Under the pieces are notes generated by a model, which saw nothing but the letters and a program-made list of their open reading frames with translations, had not been told where the DNA came from and searched no databases. From Thermococcus eurythermalis (GTDB lineage: Archaea; Methanobacteriota_B; Thermococci; Thermococcales; Thermococcaceae), in NCBI RefSeq assembly GCF_000769655.1, contig NZ_CP008887.1, positions 310,001-374,000 on the forward strand: a DNA stretch of 64,000 bases. The letters are read 5' to 3'. Below, piece by piece: positions 17,625 through 26,342 of this stretch. The position numbers and the translations under genes are program-made. Position 1 is the stretch's first letter. The number at the start of each line of letters is the position of its first letter.

Positions 17625-20612
17625 TCACCTCACCTCGATACAGTCAGTTCTGTAGGGAATGACCTCAACGGTTCCCTTGTACTCCGAGACGTAGCCCGCT
17701 ACTCTGACCGTCTGGCCCTTCTCGAAGCTCATGTCTCCAGCAACGCTCTTCGGAATGAATACCACCAGCTCGCCGCTTCCGTCGTCTACGGTAAGCTTGA
17801 TGAAGGAACTGCCCACATAGACGTCCTTAACGGTGCCCTCGACAACGACGGTCTTTCCGAGCAGGTCAAGGGTGACCTTGCCGGTCTTGAGCTCCTCCGC
17901 CGGGACTGCCTCAACAACGGTTATGGAGACGACCTTCTTGGCGTCAGCGTCGTAGGTTATCCTGAGGGTGCTTCCGGTTCCAGCTTCCCTCGGGTCTGGG
18001 AGGAGCTCTCTCTGGACCGGGAGCTCTGCACTTCCGCTGTCGTCGTGGACTTTCATGAAGTAGCCGTTGTCGTAGCCAAGCTCGTCCCATACCACCGTGA
18101 GGTTAACGACTCCGGTGGCACTTGAAAGCTCGGCGACTTTCACTTCTTCCGTTGCGGAGGTCTCCTCAGAGGGGCCCTCGGAAGGTGCCTCTTCCACGAT
18201 GACCGCGTTGAGGTCGTAGACGACTATCTCCGCCTCACCGTTGTACTCATCAACGTATCCAGCTGCACTGACAATCTGCTCCTCCTTGACGCTGAGGTCG
18301 GCTCCACCCGGTATGAAGACCGTTACCTCACCGCTTCCATCGTCCACCTTCAGCTTGAGGTTGCTTCCAACGGTGGCAACCTCGGAAACGGTTCCCTTTA
18401 CGGCAACGGTCTTGCCCTTCATGGAGAGGTCGACGGCACCCGTGCCGAGCAGTGGCGATGGTTTGGCCTTGATGACCTCAAGCTGGGTTATTCTGCCGGA
18501 GAGCGGGTCAGCAACTACCTTAAGGGTGCTTCCGGTACCGGCTTCAAGCGGGTTCGGCAGGAGCGAGCGCTCGGCGAGGAGCGTCGCGCTTCCGGTGGAA
18601 TCGCTGACTGTCAGGGCGTAGTCCGGCTTCTGGTAGGCAATTGAGTCCCAATTTACAGCCAGGAGGAGCGGTTCAGAGGCGGTCTTCAGGTCGGAGACCG
18701 TTCCTTCGACTGATCCGCCCTGCTGGAGCTTTTCAATGGCGAGAGGGTTGAAGACGACAACCTCTGGCTCGCCGCGGTAGATTTCAACGTATCCACCGAC
18801 CTGCACGATATCGCCAGCAGACGGAACATAGGTCAGCTCATTGGCAGCCGCCCTCGGAACGAAGACCGGCAGGTTACCGATGGTTATCTTGAGGTTGCCG
18901 CTGAGGTTTGCCACGTCAGTGACCTTGCCGACGACCGCGACGAGCTGACCCTCCATCTCCGTTGTGACCTCGTCGGGCTTGAGCGGAACCGGGGCCACGG
19001 GCACTTCAACCGTGATGTTCTCGCCCTTCACAAGGCTCTCATCAACGACCGTGCCCCTGACAACGACCTGGCTACCGGTACCCGCTTCGAGCGGGTTGAG
19101 GTTGAGGAGTGCATCCCTCTGGAGGGAGACTTTAACACCGTCGACGGTGATGTAGTATGTGCCGTCGGAGTACGTTACTCCCTCCAGAGAGCCAGCGAAC
19201 TCAACGGGCTGACCCTTGTAGTCAGCGAGCTGAGAGGCGCTGACCCTCGGGAGCTCAACGGTCTGGGGCCGGACGGGTTCTCCAAGGGCCCTTATGCCGG
19301 CTCCAGTGTAAACAACTATTTCAAGCGCACCGCGGTACTCCTCGAGGTATCCGCCAACCTCAACACCGAGACCGTCCTTGAGCTTGTCAATAGTCTCGTT
19401 GGAAATCTCGGCGAGGGTTGCCGACGGAATGAAGACGTCAATCTTTCCAGTTCCGTCGTCAACAACGAGCTTGAGGTTGGAGCCCACCCTGACGACTTCC
19501 TCGATGTTGCCCTTCACCGCAACTATCGAGCCAATCATGTCAGAGGTTAGGGTTCCGATGGGCCTGAACTCGGCCTTACCGGGCTTGACGATGCTCAGGT
19601 AAGCCGCAACGAGCCTGCCGTCGTCTCCCATCTTTCCGGCAACCTTAATGACGCTCTCGCTCGATACTCTGAACGGGTCGAGGTTTGCGAGAACCTCGCG
19701 CGGGGCAATGACCTCAAGGTAGTTCTGACCGTCGGTAAGGGTAATCACGTAGCGGCCGCTCTCGTAGGTTACGCCCGCAAGGGAACCCTCAACGGACATT
19801 GCCATTCCTGGATAGCCGTGGGCTTCTCCTATCTGAACGACTGGGGCGTTTTCAATAGACTTTACCGAGACCTGGGAGAGGTCCCTAACGACTATCTCAG
19901 GAGATGAACCCTTGTAGAGATAAACTATTCCCGGGGCGTACACAGTGTCGCCAACTTTCACATTGAAGTCATTGAAGACCAGCAGAACCCTTGGGATAAG
20001 GACTGCAACCTCAGAGTCGCCCGTGTCCACAGTAAGCAGGTATCCAGAGCTGACGTTTAAGAACTCGGTGACGATGCCCTCAACAGCCACGTAGGTGTTG
20101 GCCATATCGGGGGTCAGGGAAGTGACGACCTGAGGGTTCTCGGAGTAGAGCTTCGAGTCGAACTTCAGGCCGTCGAGGTACTGGAGCATCGAGTAGGTGT
20201 ACGTCTCCCTCACGCGGAGCTGGACTTCTGCAGTCACGTTGTCCCCTGGGAAAGGGATAACGCCCTTTTTCAGCATCTCATCGGCGAGTGGCGAGTATAC
20301 CCTGACGTCAATTTGACCCGTCCCATCGTCAACCGTGAAAGTTAAGGAAAGCTTTCCGCCCGACTGCGACACGTAGGGAACACTGGCCACTGTGCCGCTA
20401 ACCCTCACCACCGCGTAGTTCATCATGTAGTTGCCGTAGACGTCGCTTACTTTCACAAGAGGAGCCTGAGCACTCTGAGCGGCGACGAGAAGAATAGCGA
20501 CGCCGATTACCGACAGGAGAATGGAGATATATTTGAGCCTCGACACGTCGAGCTTCTTCTGTTCTTTCAGCCCGTGGTAGTAGAGCTTTTTCTCACGTTT
20601 CTTTTCCGTCAT
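17625..20612 (-). CDS. Giant membrane-anchored OB-fold repeat protein
   Basis: The 995-residue protein has a basic cytoplasmic tail, one membrane helix (about residues 27-47) and a very long extracellular part. That part consists of about ten repeats of 80-100 residues. Most contain an OB-fold strand pattern such as VVDDGTGKIDVFIP, TVDDGSGELVVFIP or KVDDGSGEVTVFIP, followed by GYVxEYxGxxEIVVY. Two repeat subtypes alternate, the second with the linker NPLEAGTGS. OB-folds usually bind nucleic acids or oligosaccharides; outside the cell either is possible. It is first in an operon with a TctA-like permease and a YdjM/OB protein. Confidence 0.8.
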   Translation of the reverse strand: MTEKKREKKLYYHGLKEQKKLDVSRLKYISILLSVIGVAILLVAAQSAQAPLVKVSDVYGNYMMNYAVVRVSGTVASVPYVSQSGGKLSLTFTVDDGTGQIDVRVYSPLADEMLKKGVIPFPGDNVTAEVQLRVRETYTYSMLQYLDGLKFDSKLYSENPQVVTSLTPDMANTYVAVEGIVTEFLNVSSGYLLTVDTGDSEVAVLIPRVLLVFNDFNVKVGDTVYAPGIVYLYKGSSPEIVVRDLSQVSVKSIENAPVVQIGEAHGYPGMAMSVEGSLAGVTYESGRYVITLTDGQNYLEVIAPREVLANLDPFRVSSESVIKVAGKMGDDGRLVAAYLSIVKPGKAEFRPIGTLTSDMIGSIVAVKGNIEEVVRVGSNLKLVVDDGTGKIDVFIPSATLAEISNETIDKLKDGLGVEVGGYLEEYRGALEIVVYTGAGIRALGEPVRPQTVELPRVSASQLADYKGQPVEFAGSLEGVTYSDGTYYITVDGVKVSLQRDALLNLNPLEAGTGSQVVVRGTVVDESLVKGENITVEVPVAPVPLKPDEVTTEMEGQLVAVVGKVTDVANLSGNLKITIGNLPVFVPRAAANELTYVPSAGDIVQVGGYVEIYRGEPEVVVFNPLAIEKLQQGGSVEGTVSDLKTASEPLLLAVNWDSIAYQKPDYALTVSDSTGSATLLAERSLLPNPLEAGTGSTLKVVADPLSGRITQLEVIKAKPSPLLGTGAVDLSMKGKTVAVKGTVSEVATVGSNLKLKVDDGSGEVTVFIPGGADLSVKEEQIVSAAGYVDEYNGEAEIVVYDLNAVIVEEAPSEGPSEETSATEEVKVAELSSATGVVNLTVVWDELGYDNGYFMKVHDDSGSAELPVQRELLPDPREAGTGSTLRITYDADAKKVVSITVVEAVPAEELKTGKVTLDLLGKTVVVEGTVKDVYVGSSFIKLTVDDGSGELVVFIPKSVAGDMSFEKGQTVRVAGYVSEYKGTVEVIPYRTDCIEVR

Positions 20613-20817
20613 ACATGATACCTCCTGGCCATTGATTTGGCAACCCAGTTGATGGATTGTATTTTTAACATTTTCGTGTCAAAATAAGGCAGAGTTGGGC
20701 AGTTTTGAGCAAAATAGTACATTACACGTTGGAGAAATAATTAAATACTCTGATTAAAAGTCCACACTGGACAGTGTCAAGACAAGGAAAATCGCGTTAA
20801 GAAGAAAAAAGATAACA
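20613..20817 (-). promoter_or_regulatory. Intergenic region: peptidase terminator and promoter of the OB-fold operon
   Basis: The 205-bp AT-rich gap separates two minus-strand genes. On the minus strand the run TTTTTTCTTCTT (about 20800-20812) just after the peptidase stop is a typical archaeal oligo-T terminator. Further on, AT-rich stretches around 20740-20760 (GAGTATTTAATTA on the minus strand) could be the TATA element of the OB-fold gene. No coding pattern was seen. Confidence 0.4.
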
Positions 20818-22686
20818 TCAGTTCCCATTCCCCTTGAGTATCTTCTCTACCTCAAAGCCCTCCTCGTACTTCTTGAGCTTGCGCTCGAAGAACTCTATGA
20901 AGAGCCTGTAGCGCTTCGCCCTGTGCCTCGGGCTTCCGCGGACGCTGTGGCCGTGGGCGCCGCGCTTGAATATCGCTATGTAGGCTTCCTTGCCCATGTC
21001 CTTGAGCACGTTGTAGAACATAAGGCTCTGGTCTAGCGGACAGCGGTAGTCCTCAAGCGAGTGGATTAGGAGTATCGGCGCCTTCACGTTCTGAGCGTAG
21101 AACAGCGGGCTGAGCTTCCTGAAGTTCTCGTTCTCTAACGGATTTGGCCCGATGACCTCGACGTCGTACCAGAGCCCTATGTCCGAGAAGGCGTAGCTGG
21201 TGAGCCAGTAGCTTATGCCGTTCTCGCTTATTCCTGCCTTGAAGAGGTCGCTCTGAGTCAAGGCCCAGTTGGTCATGAAGCCGCCGTAGCTTATGCCCGT
21301 TATTCCAACGCGCTCCCTGTCGGCCTGCGGTTCGAGCTTGAAGAACTCCTCGATGCCGTTCATTATGTCCTCAAAGTCCTCCAAGCCAGTCCTCTCCAGG
21401 ACGCGGAGCGCGAAGTCTTCGCTATAGCCGTCGCTGCCGCGCGGGTTCACGAAGACGACGTAGTAGCCCTTGCTCGCCATCAGCTGCATCTCGTAGACGA
21501 AGCGGTGGCCGTACATCCCCTTCGGCCCGCCGTGGACGAAGACTATCACCGGGGCCTTCTCCTCTTTAACCTCCGGCCTGAGGTACCAGCCGTCTATCTC
21601 GAGGTCTTTGCTCTTGAAGCGGAAGTGCCTCGGCTCGAAGGTCTTGAGCTTCCTGAATATCGGCCCGTTGTATTCGGTGACCTGTTTCAGCTCGCCGTCG
21701 TAGAGGTAGAGCTCGCCTATCCTCGTGGCGGTCATGATGAGGAGCAATGCTTTGCCATCGCTGACGTCAAGCCCGTAAATCCAGTGGTCGCCGGTAACAA
21801 CACGCTCGGCCTTCCCGTCCCAGAGCCAGAGGTTTACCCTGCCCGCATCTGGAGTGAGGAAGTAGACCTTTCCTTCCGTGAGCTTGGCTTCCCAGACGTC
21901 GAGCGGGCCCTCGTAGATCGGTTTAAGCTCGCCGTCCCAGAGGTACAGCCAGTCGTGCTCGCTGATGAACCGCTTTTCTTTCTTGCCCCTCAGGAGTATT
22001 CTCTTTCCGTCGGAGTCAACCGCCTCGAAGGAGACCCTCTCGAAGAGCTTCTCTTCCTCCCCGTCCTTCCATAGGACTATGTCGTAGAACTTGAACAGGG
22101 CAGGCTTGCTCCCCTCGCGGTGCGGGACGTTCACAACTATCGCATCGCCGTGCCAGAGGCCACTCGAAAACCTCAGCTTCTCAAACTGTTCGAGTATCTC
22201 CTCGCTTTCAGTGTCGAGAACCCAGAATGTGGTCTTCTCCCCGTCGAAGAATCCCATATTGTCGAACCAGACCGGGACGTCGTCGTCAAAGACGAAGTCC
22301 TCATCGTCCCTCCTCTTGAAGCCGACAACTAAGAGTCTCCTCGAATCGTCGTTCCACTGCATCGAGCGGACGTTTTTAGTTGAGAGGACTTTCTTGGCGC
22401 TCAGGGTCTGGATATCGGCCACCCATATCTCGGTCTCCTTCTTCTCCTCGTTAAAGCGGGTGAAGGCGAGCTTTCTGCCGTCTGGCGAAATCCTCGGTAT
22501 TGAGGCGTTCTCGATGAAGCGCCTTGAGCCCGTTTCAAGGTCTTCAACAACAACCGTGCTCTCGTACTTGTTGTCCTTCATGTTGGCCTTCGTCAGGGTG
22601 TACGCGATTAAGTTTCCCCGTATCCTCGGGTCGCCCAGGTAGGCGAACTTAGAAAAGGTCTCGTGGTTCCATTCGATGCCGGTCAT
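20818..22686 (-). CDS. apeH: Acylamino-acid-releasing enzyme (prolyl oligopeptidase family, S9)
   Basis: About 622 residues, with an N-terminal beta-propeller and a C-terminal alpha/beta-hydrolase domain. The nucleophile is in GITGISYGGFMTNWA, with the catalytic Asp in HSLEDYRCPLDQ and His in KRGAHGHS. The oxyanion-hole motif is FVHGGPKGMYG. It releases N-acylated or free amino acids from peptides. ATG 22686 with GGTGAT upstream begins the real protein; the 62-residue upstream extension in the same frame is hydrophobic noncoding sequence. Confidence 0.92.
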   Translation of the reverse strand: MTGIEWNHETFSKFAYLGDPRIRGNLIAYTLTKANMKDNKYESTVVVEDLETGSRRFIENASIPRISPDGRKLAFTRFNEEKKETEIWVADIQTLSAKKVLSTKNVRSMQWNDDSRRLLVVGFKRRDDEDFVFDDDVPVWFDNMGFFDGEKTTFWVLDTESEEILEQFEKLRFSSGLWHGDAIVVNVPHREGSKPALFKFYDIVLWKDGEEEKLFERVSFEAVDSDGKRILLRGKKEKRFISEHDWLYLWDGELKPIYEGPLDVWEAKLTEGKVYFLTPDAGRVNLWLWDGKAERVVTGDHWIYGLDVSDGKALLLIMTATRIGELYLYDGELKQVTEYNGPIFRKLKTFEPRHFRFKSKDLEIDGWYLRPEVKEEKAPVIVFVHGGPKGMYGHRFVYEMQLMASKGYYVVFVNPRGSDGYSEDFALRVLERTGLEDFEDIMNGIEEFFKLEPQADRERVGITGISYGGFMTNWALTQSDLFKAGISENGISYWLTSYAFSDIGLWYDVEVIGPNPLENENFRKLSPLFYAQNVKAPILLIHSLEDYRCPLDQSLMFYNVLKDMGKEAYIAIFKRGAHGHSVRGSPRHRAKRYRLFIEFFERKLKKYEEGFEVEKILKGNGN

Positions 22687-22807
22687 AACGCTATCACCAG
22701 GTTTCAATAGACACAGCGGAGTATATAAGCTTAACTTTGATGGACAGCATTGGGCACGGAGAACATTTAAAAAAGAGCCCGCCGATATGATGGGCCAGGT
22801 GAGAGAC

Positions 22808-23134
22808 GTGAAGGAGACGAGCGCTATAGCGATAATCTTCTCAACTGGGATAGTCCTCTCACTCCTGCTCAAGAACTACATAGGGATAGCGGTGGCGGCC
22901 ATTGGAATTCCGGCGTACCTAGCGTACACCGCCCGCGAGCAGAACATCCTCGCGAAGTCGAGGCTCTACGACAGAGACCTCTTTATCATGATTGGAATCT
23001 CGGTAGTGGTAATCCTCGTGTTCAACTACTTCCTCGACCCGAGGATTGGGCTCATAGCCCTTGCCGTTGTTGTCCCGCTTCTTGCGGTCTGGGCAGACAG
23101 GCTAAAGACCGGAAAGGAGCTCCAGAAGGCGTGA
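22808..23134 (+). CDS. Small hypothetical membrane protein
   Basis: About 108 residues with three to four hydrophobic segments (AIAIIFSTGIVLSLLL, IGIAVAAIGIPAYLAY, LFIMIGISVVVILVF, IGLIALAVVVPLLAVW). The family is not recognised. A TATA-like TTTAAAAA at 22766-22773 would start transcription near 22795. This favours GTG 22808 (AGGTGAG upstream) over the tandem ATGs at 22787 and 22790. It overlaps the convergent kinase-like gene by 33 bp. Confidence 0.55.
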   Translation: MKETSAIAIIFSTGIVLSLLLKNYIGIAVAAIGIPAYLAYTAREQNILAKSRLYDRDLFIMIGISVVVILVFNYFLDPRIGLIALAVVVPLLAVWADRLKTGKELQKA

Positions 23135-23752
23135 GAGCCGGCCAGTCCTCTTGTATTCCCTCAGCGCTTCTTTAACATTCTCTCGAAAGCCCTCGTCGAG
23201 GTCGAACTTTGAGTAGAGCCTCTCGGAAATCGCGTTTTTACCCACGAACAGCATTGAAAAAGTTGACGTGAGGTTGTTGGGCTTCCTCCAGCCTGCCTTC
23301 TCGAAGTCTATAATCCACACACGGGCGCCAACTATGATGTGCTTGCCCCCCTGCATCTGGCCGTGGTCGAGGCCGAGCCTGTCGAGGAGGGCAGTCTTTT
23401 CGGCTATCTGAAAGAGGTGGCGCTTTTCGATGTCGGCGTAGAGTATAGGCTCGCCCTCGGCGAACTCCCTGACGATGTAGGGGAGTCCCTCAAACGTCCC
23501 GGTGAAGAGCAACGGCGGGGTTATTCCAAAAGGCCGTATGGCCTTAAGTATATCGGCCTCCCTGTCGAAGTTGCTCCTCGGGGAGTCTGGTCTCTGGAGC
23601 TTTACGATGGCCTTTTTTCCCTTAAACTCTCCCACGAACACGAGGCTCGTCGTCCCCTTGGAGAGCGGCCTAACCCCATCAAACCCAAGTTCACCGAGGC
23701 GGGTCAAAAACCGCTCAAGCCTTTTACGACCAATGATGTTCTCGAACGTCAT
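23102..23752 (-). CDS. Predicted serine/threonine protein kinase-like protein (COG2112-like)
   Basis: The 216-residue protein has a minimal kinase fold. It has a glycine-loop-like LSKGTTSLVFVG, the ATP-binding Lys in AIVKLQRPDS and a Glu in the alpha-C position (FDREADILKAI). The usual HxD is replaced by LDHGQMQGGKH, and the DFG element reads IDFEKAG. This is the archaeal compact kinase family seen in Thermococcales. The substrate is unknown, and the altered catalytic loop makes a true kinase activity uncertain. Confidence 0.7.
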   Translation of the reverse strand: MTFENIIGRKRLERFLTRLGELGFDGVRPLSKGTTSLVFVGEFKGKKAIVKLQRPDSPRSNFDREADILKAIRPFGITPPLLFTGTFEGLPYIVREFAEGEPILYADIEKRHLFQIAEKTALLDRLGLDHGQMQGGKHIIVGARVWIIDFEKAGWRKPNNLTSTFSMLFVGKNAISERLYSKFDLDEGFRENVKEALREYKRTGRLSRLLELLSGL

Positions 23753-23801
23753 TCTCGATAAGCTTAAATAGGGCGAGGGTTAAATATTTTTGGTGATACC
23801 C

Positions 23802-24029
23802 ATGGTGACGGCTTTTATTTTGATGGTTACGGCCGCTGGAAAAGAAAGGGAAGTTATGGAGAAGCTTCTTGCCATGCCCGAGGTTAAGGAGGCCTACGTC
23901 GTCTACGGCGAGTACGACCTCGTCGTTAAGGTTGAGACCGACACGCTAAAGGACCTCGACCAGTTCATAACGGAAAAGATAAGGCGCATGCCGGAGATCC
24001 AGATGACCTCGACGATGATAGCCATCTGA
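23802..24029 (+). CDS. Stand-alone Lrp/AsnC ligand-binding (RAM) domain protein
   Basis: The 75-residue protein is a lone alpha/beta RAM domain (VTAFILMVTAAGKEREVME, YGEYDLVVKVET, MTSTMIAI) with no DNA-binding helix-turn-helix. Such small proteins form decamers or octamers and bind amino acids. They may combine with full-length Lrp-type regulators. GGTGAT precedes ATG 23802, which is preferred over the longer start at 23790. It is a single gene with its own promoter. Confidence 0.88.
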   Translation: MVTAFILMVTAAGKEREVMEKLLAMPEVKEAYVVYGEYDLVVKVETDTLKDLDQFITEKIRRMPEIQMTSTMIAI

Positions 24030-24280
24030 ACCTCCCTTCCGTTATTCCATTCTCTCTTAATATTAGAACGCTTTCGAAGCCCATCCTTCAGAACAGGGCA
24101 AAGTTCACGCTCAAAAGCACTATCGTGACGATGGGAACTAAAAATATCACCATTTATTTGAGTATAGAAAATGTAACTTAACCGGTGGGTTTTTACTTTA
24201 ATTTTTAACTTAAAGTTTACGAAACTTTTTTGAATCCAGAATTATTTGCCCAGAGCTGAAAATCCTTGGAGGTGGTAACA
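24030..24280. other. AT-rich boundary region before the toxin-like island
   Basis: This 251-bp stretch holds no convincing gene on either strand. It is markedly AT-rich from about 24140 (TTTACTTTAATTTTTAACTTAAAG near 24190), which probably includes the promoter of the following secreted toxin-like gene. It marks the switch from ordinary Thermococcus coding to the degenerate accessory island. Confidence 0.4.
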
Positions 24281-25659
24281 TTGAACCGTCAGGGAATTGT
24301 TGGAGTGGTATTTCTCTTCCTAGTTCTAACTCTGCCAGGAACCTCCGCCCTTTCCCTGCCTTGGTCAGGGCTTCCGATTTTGGGGACAGAGAGTGGCGCC
24401 TATCCAATTCGTCTCGAGAGCGTTGAGCAGAGCGGCAACATCGCGGTCATTACCTGGGACGTCCCACCGAACTGCATCTCCGGCTACTGAACAGTCCTCA
24501 TCAGCAAAGACAGGAGAACTGTAAAGGAAAGAGTTCATCTTGGCCGTCTCAAGCCGTGGGGCAAGAAGGTTGCCGTTTTCCTGAACGTCAAAGAGCCAGT
24601 TTACGTCAAGCTACGCATCACCTCCGGAAATGGCATCTTCATGAGCTCGTGGGTGAGGCTAACCCCCAATCCGTGCCGAGGTTCTTCCCCACCGGCTATA
24701 CGGCAACCTACCCCGTGCAGAAAGGAGAGATAAAACCGCAGTTCATTCAAATCCCGATCCTCATCGGGGCGATAATCTCAGTGGGTTTTGCGCTCTGGGA
24801 CGCGTATGACGCGTACAACGTGTGCTCCGACTACGGTGGTGACTCCATAAAGTGTACCGTTGCGGCGGGTTCCGTGTTTGTTTTCAGCCTGGCCATAGAA
24901 GGTGATGAGATTGTTAGCGTATTTAGGCACGGTGATGAGCTTGTCGAGGTTCCTGGGAGGTTGTACAGTACGCTAAAGCGCCTCGACATTGTTGAGGAGA
25001 TTGACCAAGGGCTTCAAAAGGCCAGGTTCGTAAATGAGAGGTTCGCCCACATCTTTGACGACATCGTCAAGCACGGCGATGATGCCGCTAAGGCCCTCGA
25101 CGACCTTGTCAGGGCGGGCGTTTCAAAGGAGGCAGTTGAGGAGGCCGTTAAGCACGGAGCAACGATAAAGGGAGTGAAGGAAGGGATTGAGAGGTTTGCA
25201 AAATCAACATCATCCATAAAGAACTCTCATGGATACACTATCGTCATAGAGAGAGGCAACGAGAGATATGGCCTGATCCACGGCTGGTTAAGGCACGTGC
25301 ATGGCTACGAGATGGACTATAAGCGGGAGACATCGTTCTTTCCGATGGGACAGGAAATAGTGTACTACGTGAACGGCCAGAGGAAAGTTATGAAACTTCC
25401 CAAGACAATCCAGTCTCCGGAGGAACTGTACAATGAGATTGTACGACTAACAAGGCAATATAAGGACCTACTGAGGCCCAACATGGAATCTCGCCCAGGT
25501 ACAATTATTTTAACCAAGCCGTCTAATCTCCCAGGAATAACTGAAATAACCGTAGTCTTTAAGAGAAGAGGAAGCACATATAAGCTCATTACATTCTGGC
25601 CAGATAGTGGAAGTGCAGTATGGGTATACAAGAACGGTAAGTGGATACGCCGTCCATGA
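24281..25659 (+). pseudogene. Secreted polymorphic-toxin-like protein, broken by a stop and a frameshift
   Basis: TTG 24281 (GGAGGTGG upstream) begins a signal peptide (MNRQGIVGVVFLFLVLTLPG) and a beta-rich domain. An in-frame TGA at 24488 interrupts it, but coding continues in frame (TVLISKDRRTVKERVHLG up to SSWVRLTP). A one-base shift near the C run at 24671-24676 then joins it to PRFFPTGYTATYPVQKGE. Next come a hydrophobic pretoxin-like part, a helical region, and a C-terminal toxin-like module of about 145 residues with GLIHGWLRHVHGYE, FFPMGQ and GSAVWVYKNGKW. The same module recurs downstream as orphan copies. It may be dead, or the changes may be sequencing errors. Confidence 0.65.
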
Positions 25660-25669
25660 GGTGATTCCG

Positions 25670-26338
25670 ATGCCCTTCCAGGAGTTCAAATTTGCTGGAA
25701 AGCACCTGAAGGTAGAAATCGGACCACCTCCCCACGGGCTCTTGCCCGAGTGCTTCTTTGGCTTTTTTTCAGTTATTACTGTTGATGGCGAGCCATTGTT
25801 TGGCGAGGTTATTGGGGGCCACATAGAATATGATGAGTGCGGTCTTGAGATAGCTATCGAGCTCATGCAGGCTATTCTCTGTCTGTTAAGCCCCAGGATG
25901 TCCCTTAATCCACACTGTGCAAAATGTCTCAACCCACCCGCAGAGAGGAAATGTGAACACTTCCTCTCCAGACGTAAGGAAATCCCTGATGCGGCTTACT
26001 GTGCAAGAATCGGTCGTAATTATTATTTATTCACCATCGAAAACGGAATGTTTGTTGTGTATTATAAGATAAATGAACACCGGGCAGTTGGAGACATTGA
26101 AGTCTTTGTTCCAGTTGAGAAAGTTCTCCGGCTTTCATTTAGGGAATTCGCTGAGGACATAATAGATATGGCAGAAAACTTCTGGAACTACTTACTTTCA
26201 AACTTGGAGGACATTAACAGTTTCCTAGTATCGTCTGGATGCGAGGAGTGGATGATTACGGAAAAAGAACTCGGAAAATACAAAAGTCTTCTCACGACTC
26301 TAAAATCTATCTACTCGGAAAAGACAAATTTGAGGTGA
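25670..26338 (+). CDS. Putative immunity protein 1 of the toxin-like locus
   Basis: The 222-residue protein lies 10 bp after the toxin-like gene, with GAGGTGAT before its ATG. Its C-terminal half has the pattern VEKVLRLSFREFAEDIIDMAENF, related to the segment VPLKEFVEDVLKISREYLE of the other island proteins, so they form one paralogous family. A possible zinc-binding group (CAKC...CEH, about residues 82-95) is special to this copy. Position after a toxin module suggests an immunity role; no characterised family was recognised. Confidence 0.55.
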   Translation: MPFQEFKFAGKHLKVEIGPPPHGLLPECFFGFFSVITVDGEPLFGEVIGGHIEYDECGLEIAIELMQAILCLLSPRMSLNPHCAKCLNPPAERKCEHFLSRRKEIPDAAYCARIGRNYYLFTIENGMFVVYYKINEHRAVGDIEVFVPVEKVLRLSFREFAEDIIDMAENFWNYLLSNLEDINSFLVSSGCEEWMITEKELGKYKSLLTTLKSIYSEKTNLR

Positions 26339-26342
26339 GAGC

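Noticed and set aside
22687-22872. N-terminal extension of the acylaminoacyl peptidase
   Set aside because: The family homology begins at ATG 22686 behind GGTGAT. The upstream 62 codons overlap the promoter region of the divergent gene.
24488-24490. In-frame TGA considered as selenocysteine or programmed readthrough
   Set aside because: Thermococcales are not known to use selenocysteine, and a second frameshift lies 180 bp further on. Decay or sequencing error is simpler.
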